Assembly: GCA_050739575.1 (NCBI GenBank)
Contig: JBOIBN010000114.1
Coordinates: 1-5,583 of the forward strand
Length of the DNA stretch: 5,583 nucleotides
Reading direction: 5' to 3'
DNA from: JBOIBN01 sp050739575
GTDB lineage: Bacteria; Pseudomonadota; Gammaproteobacteria; JAKDMP01
Within the stretch, counting starts at the first letter, position 1. Each line of letters starts with the position of its first letter. Under the pieces are notes generated by a model. That model was not told the DNA's origin, did no database searches, and saw nothing but the letters and a program-made list of their open reading frames with translations. The translations under genes and the position numbers were made by a program. Positions 1 to 5,583 of this stretch are shown one piece after another.

Positions 1-1545
1 CGCACTATCCACCCGCCCATAGAGCTTGAAGCCCGCCGGGGCCATGAGGATCGCATTCTCCTCACCCGCCGGCGCCTCATAGCTCCAAGAACGCTGCGTG
101 GCGTTCGGCCCCAGCGTGCCGCTGTAGCTCGTGTAGCCGTCGGGGCAGGTCGCACCGAGCGTGCCGTCGCTGTTGACATTCTGCGCGAGGACGTTGCCGG
201 AGTTCGTGCCTATGTCCTCCCAAGTGGCGATGGCCATGTCGTTCGCCGTGATGGCGGAGGTCAGGCGGAACTTCTGCGCGGGGCTCGACGACACATCGAC
301 GATGCCGGGGTTCCACACGTAGCTCCCGTTCGTATCCAGGCGGGCCGCATAGACCTGATCCTGGCCGAAGACGGTGCCTCCAGCGTAGAACACGATCGTA
401 CCGTCGTCGCTGGTGGCAACGGTGCTGGTCAGGTAATCGGCATTCGTCGTCTTCGGCACGATGGTTATGCCGGATGCGCCCCAATCAAGATTGCCGCCCG
501 CGTCTATCTTCTGACCCGATACCCCGACGTTGCCCTGAGTCGCTGCGTCCTCTTCAGTCCAGAACACGAAGATATCCTGGGTCTCGGGATCGTAAGCGGC
601 GCTCGGCTCAACCTGGATGTCGCCCGAGGTCGTGGCCACAATCACGCCGTTGTGCGGGAATATTTCGGAGCCGTCAGAAGCGAGGTGCTGTGCGTGGCTC
701 TGCAGATTGGTGCTGTCGTACCAGGCGAACACGGCGCCGCCCACGCCATCCGGAATGAAGGTCGGGTAGTTGCCAAACTGCAGCGAGCCGCCGTCATACA
801 CCGCCGTGGTCCATTCCGAAGTGCCCGAAGTATCAAGCTTCTGCGCGTAGAGGAGCTTCGGGCTGGAGAATCCGCCCGAACTCACGTAGGAGAAAATCAC
901 CGAGCCGCTGTCCGAACCGTGCATGTCGCTCAGCGTGAGCTCATTACCGTTCGGGTCGGAGATCGTGGTGTCCCACTGTTGGGTTCCAGTGCCGTCGAGC
1001 CCTGCGAAATCCATATCGGCGTTGTCCGTCCAGCCGACGACGACGTTGCCGTCGGAGGTCGCCGTGATCTTGGGATCGGCGAGAAAATCGGCGGTATTGC
1101 CAAACTGGACGCCGTTAGCGCCCCACATGAGAGTTCCGTTCGGAGCGACCTTCTGCGCTTCAATTTTCACGTTGTTCTGGTTCGAATCCGAGACACGGAA
1201 GGCGAGCAAGGCGTCGCCGTTTGCGTCGTCGCTCAGGCTGTAATCCTGAGTGGAGCTGAAATATCTTGTGGCGACAAGCACGCCATTGGGGCCGAGCATC
1301 TTGTTACCGACCGAATCCAGCCGCTGAATCCGCACGCTGTAACCCCCTGTGCTGTCGTCAAACCAACTGATCCAGCAACCGCCGTCGGAGGTCGGCAGGA
1401 TTTTGGGCTGGGCCTGTTCGCCCAAGCTGCCGTTGCCGATGACGAGATTCGCCGCGGGGTTGTCCGACCACGAAGCGAAAGCCGGGGCCGCCGCAATTGC
1501 AAGAACCGCGGCAAACGCCCCCGTTACGAATGGATGCTTTCTCAT
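1..1545 (-). CDS. Exported repeat protein, beta-propeller-like; 3' end outside window
   Basis: I do not recognise a named gene. The minus-strand frame from ATG at 1545 is open to base 1 (515 codons, checked for stops), so the C-terminus is missing. Residues 1-24 form a signal peptide: basic start MRKH, a hydrophobic stretch rich in Ala, and a likely cut after AFA before Ser25. The mature part is a series of about eight repeats of roughly 40-60 residues: about 46-93, 101-150, 157-196, 201-259, 260-306, 311-366, 372-421 and 426-466. Typical repeats run DG-x-(hydrophobic)-W-x-D, then (A)Q-(K/R)-(hydrophobic)-D-x-x-G, then W-x-x-NG-V. This resembles secreted beta-propeller-type proteins with 'GG-x-x-x-W-x-D' blades; the fold is inferred. 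Repeat 3 is short. From Cys467 the pattern changes: YSGTLGPNA, then YEAPAGEE, could begin a pre-peptidase C-terminal (PPC)-like beta domain. No enzyme motif is seen. A surface or extracellular binding role is possible but unproven. The start is supported by a Shine-Dalgarno site and the signal peptide. Confidence 0.85.
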   Translation of the reverse strand, partial: MRKHPFVTGAFAAVLAIAAAPAFASWSDNPAANLVIGNGSLGEQAQPKILPTSDGGCWISWFDDSTGGYSVRIQRLDSVGNKMLGPNGVLVATRYFSSTQDYSLSDDANGDALLAFRVSDSNQNNVKIEAQKVAPNGTLMWGANGVQFGNTADFLADPKITATSDGNVVVGWTDNADMDFAGLDGTGTQQWDTTISDPNGNELTLSDMHGSDSGSVIFSYVSSGGFSSPKLLYAQKLDTSGTSEWTTAVYDGGSLQFGNYPTFIPDGVGGAVFAWYDSTNLQSHAQHLASDGSEIFPHNGVIVATTSGDIQVEPSAAYDPETQDIFVFWTEEDAATQGNVGVSGQKIDAGGNLDWGASGITIVPKTTNADYLTSTVATSDDGTIVFYAGGTVFGQDQVYAARLDTNGSYVWNPGIVDVSSSPAQKFRLTSAITANDMAIATWEDIGTNSGNVLAQNVNSDGTLGATCPDGYTSYSGTLGPNATQRSWSYEAPAGEENAILMAPAGFKLYGRVDSA

Positions 1546-1554
1546 AAACCTCTG

Positions 1555-1560
1555 CTCCTC
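1555..1560 (-). promoter_or_regulatory. Shine-Dalgarno site of the exported repeat protein
   Basis: The minus strand reads GAGGAG, nine bases before the ATG at 1545-1543. This is a strong ribosome binding site at normal spacing. Together with the signal peptide that begins right at this ATG, it fixes the start codon. A second, partial AGAGG lies only three bases from the ATG and is too close to be the main site. Confidence 0.75.
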
Positions 1561-1574
1561 ACTGTAAGTTGCTG

Positions 1575-1597
1575 AAAAAGGCGCCCGAGACGCGCCC
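1575..1597 (-). terminator. Intrinsic-terminator-like hairpin with T tract
   Basis: On the minus strand GGCGC (1596-1592) pairs with GCGCC (1584-1580) across a seven-base loop, with one extra G-U pair possible at the base. It is followed directly by five T's (1579-1575). This is the shape of a short Rho-independent terminator. It is the only such element downstream of gatB on that strand, so it may end the gat transcript about 145 bases past the gatB stop. It also lies downstream of the candidate promoter of the exported-protein gene and 30 bases before its start codon, so it could instead act as a leader attenuator. The stem is short, so strength is uncertain. Confidence 0.5.
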
Positions 1598-1613
1598 GAT
1601 GATGAATAACCGG

Positions 1614-1631
1614 GATACTTGGGCAAGTATC
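1614..1631. repeat. Perfect palindrome GATACTT-N4-AAGTATC
   Basis: The two seven-base arms (1614-1620 and 1625-1631) are exact reverse complements around a GGGC spacer. The right arm contains the candidate -10 box read on the minus strand. It could be an operator that a dimeric repressor binds over the start of transcription, or a small RNA hairpin. No regulator family is recognised from the sequence. The perfect symmetry is seen directly; the role is inference. Confidence 0.5.
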
Positions 1632-1655
1632 TACCCTTTGCAAGACCTGGGTCAA
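1626..1655 (-). promoter_or_regulatory. Candidate sigma-70-type promoter for the exported repeat protein
   Basis: On the minus strand TTGACC (1655-1650, five of six to the -35 consensus) is followed after 18 bases by GATACT (1631-1626, four of six to the -10 consensus). Transcription would start near 1619 and give a leader of about 75 bases before the ATG at 1545. That leader would contain the terminator-like hairpin. The 18-base spacing is at the long end of normal. Such matches also arise by chance, so this is a moderate call. Confidence 0.4.
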
Positions 1656-1680
1656 TAGGTTTTGCTGACGGATTTCAATC

Positions 1681-1698
1681 GTGACATATTTCTGTCAC
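1681..1698. promoter_or_regulatory. Inverted repeat GTGACA-N6-TGTCAC, possible operator
   Basis: Two perfect six-base half sites (1681-1686 and 1693-1698) flank an A/T-rich six-base centre. The element lies 43 bases upstream of the candidate -10 box counted from 1674, between gatB and the exported-protein gene. The geometry suits a dimeric transcription factor, activator or repressor. It is not a CRP site: the GTGA and TCAC cores are ten bases apart here and six in CRP sites. No T tract follows it on either strand, so it is a poor terminator. Confidence 0.4.
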
Positions 1699-1741
1699 AC
1701 TTCGGGCCCAGCCGTTGCGCGATCCTGATTCGTTCGGGCGC

Positions 1742-3184
1742 TCAGGCTCCGCCGGAAAGCTTGTCCTTGAGGAGACGGTTGAGTTCGGCGGGGTTGGCCT
1801 TGCCTTTCGTCGCCTTCATCGCCTGGCCGACGAAGTAGCCGAAAAGCTTGTCCTTGCCGGCGCGGTAGTCCGCGAGCTGCGCCGGGTTGGCAGCGATGAC
1901 TTCGTCAACGATTTTCGCAATGGCATCCGGATCTGAGATTTGCCGGAGTCCGCGTTTCTCGATCACGGCATCGGCGTCGCCTTCGCCGCTCCACATGCCT
2001 TCGAACACGTCCTTGGCGAGCTTGCCGGAGATCGTGCCATCCACCACGCGACGCAAGAGTCCGGCGAGAACCGGCGCGTCGAGTTTCGTTGCGTAAATGG
2101 CGAGTCCTTCGCGATTGAGTGCGGCGGCGAGTTCGCCCATCACCCAGTGCGCGGCGAGCTTGGCTTCCCCGCCCAGCGCCGCGACAACGGCCTCGTAGTA
2201 ATCGGCGAGTTCGCGCTCGGCGGTAAGCACGCCGGCATCGTAGGCGGTGAGCCCGTACTCGCGTTCGAAGCGTGCGCGCTTGGCCGCCGGCAGTTCGGGC
2301 AGCGCCGCGCGCGCCGCTTCGATGAAGGCGGGCTCGATCACGAGGGGAAGAAGATCGGGGTCGGGAAAATAACGGTAGTCGTTCGCCTCTTCTTTCGCAC
2401 GCATGGGACGGGTTTCGTGCCGGTCCGGATCGTAGAGCCGGGTTTCCTGAACGACGCTGCCGCCGGATTCGAGGACTTCGGCCTGGCGTTCGATTTCGTA
2501 CTCGATCGCGCGCTCGACGAAGCGAAAGGAATTGAGGTTCTTGATCTCGGTGCGCGTGCCGAATCTTTCCGTTCCCGACTTGCGCAGCGATACGTTCGCG
2601 TCGCAACGCAGCGACCCCTCCTGCATATTGCCGTCGCAGATCCCGAGATAGCGCACCAGCGAATGAATCGCCTTCATGTAGGCGACCGCTTCCGTTGCCG
2701 AGCGCAACTCCGGCTCGGAGACTATTTCCAGCAGCGGCACGCCGGCGCGGTTGAGATCGACGCCCGTCGCGTCGGCAAAGTTTTCGTGCAGCGACTTGCC
2801 GGCGTCTTCTTCGAGATGCGCGCGGGTGATGCCGACCACCTTCTCGCTGCCGTCTTCGAGCTGGATCGCGAACCGTCCGCCCTTCACGATCGGCAGTTCG
2901 TACTGGCTGATCTGGTACCCCTTGGGCAGGTCGGGATAAAAATAATTCTTGCGCGCGAAGACCGAGCGCGACGCGATCTCTGCCTCGATCGCCAGACCGA
3001 AGATGACGGCAAGACGCACCGCTTCGGCGTTAAGCACCGGCAGCACGCCGGGATAGCCGAGATCGATCAAGCAGGCATTCGTGTTGGGCTCCGCGCCGAA
3101 AGTGGTCGAAGCGCCCGAGAAAATCTTGCTCTTCGTGAGCAACTGGGCATGAATCTCAAGCCCGATGACTGGTTCCCAGTTCAT
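1742..3184 (-). CDS. gatB: Asp-tRNA(Asn)/Glu-tRNA(Gln) amidotransferase subunit B
   Basis: GatB activates the aspartyl or glutamyl group on the misacylated tRNA with ATP, then amidates it with ammonia delivered from GatA. The protein has 480 residues, normal for the family. Family hallmarks in order: GLEIH at 8-12, RKNYFYPDLPKGYQISQ at 78-94, HLEED at 123-127, the signature VDLNRAGVPLLEI at 142-154, NMQEGSLRCDANVS at 186-199, EIKNLNSF at 213-220 and NDYRYFPDPDL at 268-278. The catalytic cradle fills about the first 290 residues; a helical part and the YqeY-like tRNA-binding tail follow to the end. The start ATG overlaps the gatA stop as ATGA (3184-3181), and there is only a weak GGGG run upstream, so translation is probably coupled to gatA. 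The frame has no stop for a further 344 codons upstream, through gatA, but that extension is out of frame with GatA and unlike any GatB. Whether the enzyme serves Asn, Gln or both cannot be told from this subunit. Confidence 0.97.
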   Translation of the reverse strand: MNWEPVIGLEIHAQLLTKSKIFSGASTTFGAEPNTNACLIDLGYPGVLPVLNAEAVRLAVIFGLAIEAEIASRSVFARKNYFYPDLPKGYQISQYELPIVKGGRFAIQLEDGSEKVVGITRAHLEEDAGKSLHENFADATGVDLNRAGVPLLEIVSEPELRSATEAVAYMKAIHSLVRYLGICDGNMQEGSLRCDANVSLRKSGTERFGTRTEIKNLNSFRFVERAIEYEIERQAEVLESGGSVVQETRLYDPDRHETRPMRAKEEANDYRYFPDPDLLPLVIEPAFIEAARAALPELPAAKRARFEREYGLTAYDAGVLTAERELADYYEAVVAALGGEAKLAAHWVMGELAAALNREGLAIYATKLDAPVLAGLLRRVVDGTISGKLAKDVFEGMWSGEGDADAVIEKRGLRQISDPDAIAKIVDEVIAANPAQLADYRAGKDKLFGYFVGQAMKATKGKANPAELNRLLKDKLSGGA

Positions 3185-4638
3185 GCTTCGAACCCCGGCG
3201 GAACCCGGCGATGCCAGTCGGCGGCCTGCTGGTAGTGGTGCGCGAGAGCGAGCATGCCCGCCTCGTCGAAAGCGCGGCCGATGATGTGCAGGCCCACCGG
3301 CAACTTGCCGTCGAAACCCATCGGCACCGACATCGCGGGCAGTCCTGCGAGGTTCGCGCCGATGGTGAAGATGTCGTTGAGGTACATCGCAACCGGATCG
3401 CCAGTCTTCTCGCCGATGCGGAACGCGGCCGTCGGCGTGGTCGGACCGATCAGGAAATCGTATTTTTCGAATGCGCGACGGAAGTCGTCCGCAATCAACT
3501 GGCGCACCCGCTGCGCGCGCAGATAGTACGCATCGTAGTAGCCGTGCGAGAGCACGAAGGTGCCGATCAGGATACGGCGCTTGACCTCGGCGCCGAAGCC
3601 TTCGCCGCGCGAGCGCTCGTAAAGGTCCGTGAGGTCTTGCGGATTCTCGGCGCGGTGACCGTAACGCACACCGTCGTAGCGGGCGAGATTGGAACTCGCC
3701 TCGGCCGGCGCGACGACATAGTAGGTCGGCACCGAGAGGCCGAGATTGGGAAGCGTGGTTTCCTCGACCTCGCAGCCGAGCGCGGCGAGCCGCTCGGCCG
3801 TGGCGGTGAAAGCCGCGCGCACGCCCGGCTCCACGCCCTCGGCGAGAAACTCTTTGGGGATACCGACGCGCTTGCCCGTGACGGATTCCTCGAGCAAGGC
3901 CGGATAATCGGGCACCGGCTCCTCGGCCGAAGTGGAATCGCGCGGATCGAAGCCGGCGATTTCCCGGAGCACGAAGGCCGCATCCTCGGCGCTTACGGTG
4001 AGCACGCCCGCCTGATCGAGACTGGAGGCGAAGGCGACGATGCCGTAACGCGAGACCCGGCCGTAAGTGGGCTTGAGTCCGGTGACGCCGGCGAGCGCGG
4101 CGGGCTGGCGGATCGAACCGCCGGTATCGGTGCCGGTCGCGTAGGGCACGAGGCGCGCGGCGACGGCCGCGGCCGACCCGCCGGAGGAACCGCCGGGCAC
4201 GCGTTCGGAATCCCAAGGATTCTTTACTGTGCCGTAGTAGCTGGTCTCGTTCGACGAGCCCATGGCAAACTCGTCCATGTTGGTCTTGCCGACGATCACA
4301 GCGCCCGCGCCGCGCAGCCGCTCGACCACGGTCGCGTCATGGGGCGCGACGAAATTGTCCAGCATGCGGGATCCGGCGCTGGTCTTGAGTCCTGCGGTGC
4401 AGAAAAGGTCCTTGTGCGCCATCGGGATACCGGTAAGTGCGCCACCTTCACCCCGCTCCAAACGCGCATCGGCCGCACGCGCTTCGGCGAGCGCGGCCTC
4501 GCCAGCGACGGTGATGAAGGCGTTGAGCGCGCCATCGCGTTCGGCGATGCGTGCAAGCGCGGCCCCCGTGAGAGCGGCGCTGGTCGTATCGCCCGCACGC
4601 AGCGCAGCTGCGAGTTCCTTGAGGCTCGCCTCGCTCAT
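3181..4638 (-). CDS. gatA: Asp-tRNA(Asn)/Glu-tRNA(Gln) amidotransferase subunit A
   Basis: GatA is the amidase of the cytoplasmic GatCAB complex: it hydrolyses glutamine and passes ammonia through a tunnel to GatB. The protein has 485 residues, as expected. The amidase-signature catalytic triad is intact: Lys76 in MAHKD, cis-Ser151 in PGGSSGGS, and nucleophile Ser175 in DTGGSIRQP. The spacings (75 and 24 residues) match those known from Staphylococcus GatA (Lys79, Ser154, Ser178). Other GatA hallmarks are KTNMDEFAMGSSNE at 118-131, GRVSRYGIVAFASSLDQ at 193-209 and, near the C-terminus, YLNDIFTI and AGLPAMSVP. The first codon overlaps the gatC stop by four bases (ATGA, 4638-4635). No purine-rich ribosome binding site precedes it, so ribosomes finishing gatC probably restart here, which would keep the subunits in equal amounts. 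No frameshift or missing residue was seen. Confidence 0.97.
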   Translation of the reverse strand: MSEASLKELAAALRAGDTTSAALTGAALARIAERDGALNAFITVAGEAALAEARAADARLERGEGGALTGIPMAHKDLFCTAGLKTSAGSRMLDNFVAPHDATVVERLRGAGAVIVGKTNMDEFAMGSSNETSYYGTVKNPWDSERVPGGSSGGSAAAVAARLVPYATGTDTGGSIRQPAALAGVTGLKPTYGRVSRYGIVAFASSLDQAGVLTVSAEDAAFVLREIAGFDPRDSTSAEEPVPDYPALLEESVTGKRVGIPKEFLAEGVEPGVRAAFTATAERLAALGCEVEETTLPNLGLSVPTYYVVAPAEASSNLARYDGVRYGHRAENPQDLTDLYERSRGEGFGAEVKRRILIGTFVLSHGYYDAYYLRAQRVRQLIADDFRRAFEKYDFLIGPTTPTAAFRIGEKTGDPVAMYLNDIFTIGANLAGLPAMSVPMGFDGKLPVGLHIIGRAFDEAGMLALAHHYQQAADWHRRVPPGFEA

Positions 4639-4928
4639 GCGCTGTCAATCACACGCGGCACCCGGTACACACCGGCGACGGTGGCGGGCGCGTTTTGCTG
4701 GTAGAGATCGCGCTCGGGCCGCTCGGTGACCTCGTCCGCGCGCAGGCGCTGGGCGATCGCGAGCGGATGAGCCATGGGCTCGACGCCGGCGATTTCGGCC
4801 GCCCGAAGTTCGTCCACCAGCACGAGAATGCGCTCTAGTTCGGCTCCGAGTGCCTGCGCGGTTTCCGCGCTTACTCCGATGCGCGCAAGGCGGGCAAGAC
4901 GCTGCACCGCCGCACTGTCGAATGCCAC
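4635..4928 (-). CDS. gatC: Asp-tRNA(Asn)/Glu-tRNA(Gln) amidotransferase subunit C
   Basis: GatC is the small non-catalytic subunit that wraps around the GatA-GatB interface and stabilises GatA. The product has 97 residues, the usual size. Family features: an N-terminal helix with VQRLARLARI (about 8-17), an ELERIL-x-x-VDEL helix (about 30-41), GVEPMAHPL in the middle, LRADEVTE, and a C-terminal YRVPRVI that ends near the stop. Translation starts at GTG (4928-4926). A GGAGG at 4941-4937, eight bases away, supports this start. It is the first gene of the gatC-gatA-gatB operon, and the only one with a strong ribosome binding site. Its start faces mreB across 118 bases. Confidence 0.95.
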   Translation of the reverse strand: MAFDSAAVQRLARLARIGVSAETAQALGAELERILVLVDELRAAEIAGVEPMAHPLAIAQRLRADEVTERPERDLYQQNAPATVAGVYRVPRVIDSA

Positions 4929-4936
4929 GAATCAAG

Positions 4937-4941
4937 CCTCC
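4937..4941 (-). promoter_or_regulatory. Shine-Dalgarno site that sets the GTG start of gatC
   Basis: The minus strand reads GGAGG, eight bases before the GTG at 4928-4926. It supports the rare start codon, and probably sets translation for the whole coupled gat operon, because gatA and gatB lack strong sites of their own. Confidence 0.7.
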
Positions 4942-4954
4942 GGAATGGCCCTTT

Positions 4955-4963
4955 ATGCTAACA
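4955..4963 (-). promoter_or_regulatory. Candidate extended -10 promoter of gatCAB
   Basis: The minus strand reads TGT-TAGCAT: an extended -10 TG motif and a hexamer with four of six matches to TATAAT. Transcription would begin near 4948, a leader of about 20 bases that just includes the GGAGG site. No good -35 box lies 17 bases upstream (the place reads CAAGCG), which is tolerable for an extended -10 promoter. Position fits well; sequence support is moderate. Confidence 0.35.
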
Positions 4964-4980
4964 AATGCGGGCGGGCGCGC

Positions 4981-5009
4981 TTGTGCCGCGCGCGATGGAT
5001 TGCTACATT
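4981..5009 (+). promoter_or_regulatory. Candidate promoter of mreB, extended -10
   Basis: TTGTGC (4981-4986) and TACATT (5004-5009) are 17 bases apart, the ideal spacing. TG-C at 5001-5003 gives an extended -10 element. The -35 box matches three of six and the -10 box four of six. Transcription would start near 5016, about 30 bases before the mreB ATG. The -35 box lies between two GCGCGC blocks (4975-4980 and 4988-4993), and overlaps the place where the -35 of the opposing gatC promoter would be. Confidence 0.4.
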
Positions 5010-5046
5010 AGTACGCTTATGTCTTTTCCGTGCGGATCCCTTCCCC

Positions 5047-5583
5047 ATGCTTCGCCGATTCTTGGGCTCCTTCTCAAGCGACCTTTCGATCGATCTCGGC
5101 ACGGCTAATACGCTGGTGTACGTGCGCGGGCGGGGCATCGTGCTCAACGAACCCTCGGTGGTGGCGGTGCGCTACGATCCCAAGCGCGGCACCCGCGTGC
5201 CCGAGGCGATCGGCACCACGGCCAAAGCGATGCTCGGGCGGACCCCCGGCAACATCACCGCCGAACGCCCGCTCAAGGACGGCGTGATCGCCGACTTCAC
5301 GCTCACCGAGCAGATGCTCAAGCACTTTATCCGTCAGGCCCACGGCAGCCGCTATTTCCGCCCCAGCCCGCGGGTCCTGGTCTGCGTGCCGTACGGCTCG
5401 ACCCAAGTGGAGCGCAAGGCGATCCGCGATTCCGCCGAGGGCGCGGGCGCCCGCAAGGTCTATCTCATCAACGAGCCGATGGCGGCAGCCATCGGGGCAG
5501 GGCTCCCGGTGCACGAGCCGCAGGGCTCGATGGTGCTCGATGTCGGCTGCGGCACCTCCGAGGTTGCCGTGATCTCGCTCAAC
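5047..5583 (+). CDS. mreB: Rod-shape-determining actin-like protein MreB, 5' part only
   Basis: MreB polymerises with ATP under the inner membrane and guides the elongation machinery that builds the lateral cell wall. The first 179 codons are present, roughly half of the usual 345 or so; the frame is open at the right edge. Identity rests on long near-matches to E. coli MreB: a short amphipathic-type N-terminus MLRRFLGSFSSD, the phosphate-1 loop IDLGTANT at 15-22, IVLNEPSVVAV at 31-41, MLGRTPGNI at 62-70, DGVIADF at 78-84, PSPRVLVCVP at 106-115 and INEPMAAAIGAGLPV at 141-155. The phosphate-2 loop reads DVGCGTSEVAV (165-175), where MreB proteins normally have DIGGGT-type sequence: Cys168 replaces a glycine. 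No strong Shine-Dalgarno site precedes the ATG; only a weak GGA at 5034-5036 is seen. The start is chosen because it aligns with MLKKF of E. coli. In related genomes mreC and mreD follow; here that lies outside. Confidence 0.95.
   Translation, partial: MLRRFLGSFSSDLSIDLGTANTLVYVRGRGIVLNEPSVVAVRYDPKRGTRVPEAIGTTAKAMLGRTPGNITAERPLKDGVIADFTLTEQMLKHFIRQAHGSRYFRPSPRVLVCVPYGSTQVERKAIRDSAEGAGARKVYLINEPMAAAIGAGLPVHEPQGSMVLDVGCGTSEVAVISLN

Noticed and set aside
77..484. A minus-strand open frame (135 codons) inside the exported-protein gene
   Set aside because: It is out of frame with the larger gene, and its product is mostly Arg, His and Gly with no domain-like pattern.
652..1575. A plus-strand open frame (307 codons) opposite the exported-protein gene
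   Set aside because: It lies in the codon register exactly opposite the minus-strand gene, which has a signal peptide, a Shine-Dalgarno site and internal repeats; the plus-strand product shows none of these.
1681..1698. A CRP-type site
   Set aside because: The GTGA and TCAC cores are separated by ten bases rather than the six of CRP sites.
1940..3235. A plus-strand open frame (431 codons) opposite gatB
   Set aside because: It mirrors the gatB coding strand; GatB is full length and conserved over its whole length, so this is a shadow.
3185..4216. An upstream extension of the gatB frame by 344 codons, which would give an 824-residue protein
   Set aside because: The extension overlaps gatA in a different frame, is very rich in Arg and Ala, as is typical of shadow frames in high-G+C DNA, and matches no GatB. 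The true N-terminus MNWEPVIGLEIH begins at 3184.
3211..4704. A long plus-strand open frame (497 codons) opposite gatA
   Set aside because: It is antisense to the intact, conserved gatA and gatC, has no recognisable domain, and is explained by high G+C codon use.
4975..4993. A terminator hairpin between gatC and mreB
   Set aside because: GCGCGC-N7-GCGCGC can pair, but no T tract follows on either strand, and both flanking genes start, not end, in this gap.
5074..5514. A minus-strand open frame (146 codons) opposite mreB
   Set aside because: It is antisense to strongly conserved mreB codons, with no supporting ribosome site or domain.

Overview
The window is high-G+C bacterial DNA. It carries three complete genes, two genes cut by the window edges, and two short intergenic regions. 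Sequence and gene order point to a gamma- or beta-proteobacterium: gatC-gatA-gatB is transcribed away from mreB, the arrangement known from Pseudomonas and many relatives, and MreB, GatA and GatB read like proteobacterial members of their families. The order is read directly; the taxonomic placement is inference.

Layout, left to right. (1) 1-1545, minus strand: the first 515 residues of an unrecognised exported protein with a clear signal peptide, about eight repeats resembling beta-propeller blades, and the start of a further domain. The frame stays open to the left edge, so the 3' end lies outside. (2) 1546-1741: an intergenic region dense in signals. On the minus strand it holds a GTGACA-N6-TGTCAC dyad, a candidate promoter, a perfect 7+7 palindrome over that promoter's -10 box, a hairpin followed by five T's, and a good Shine-Dalgarno site for the exported protein. 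(3) 1742-4928, minus strand: gatC, gatA and gatB, complete, joined by two ATGA overlaps. (4) 4929-5046: a divergent promoter region. (5) 5047-5583, plus strand: the first 179 codons of mreB.

How the genes work together. GatCAB is one enzyme that makes Asn-tRNA(Asn) and/or Gln-tRNA(Gln) by amidating the misacylated tRNA. Its three subunits are tightly coupled, and only gatC has a strong ribosome binding site. MreB is the actin-like shape protein and shares only the divergent control region with gat. The exported protein is probably an independent unit, because 196 bases with a promoter-like element and a terminator-like hairpin separate it from gatB.

Most of the window is ordinary core genome. 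The parts that merit attention are the exported repeat protein with its control region, and an unusual cysteine in the MreB phosphate-2 motif. No RNA genes, mobile elements or CRISPR arrays were seen.
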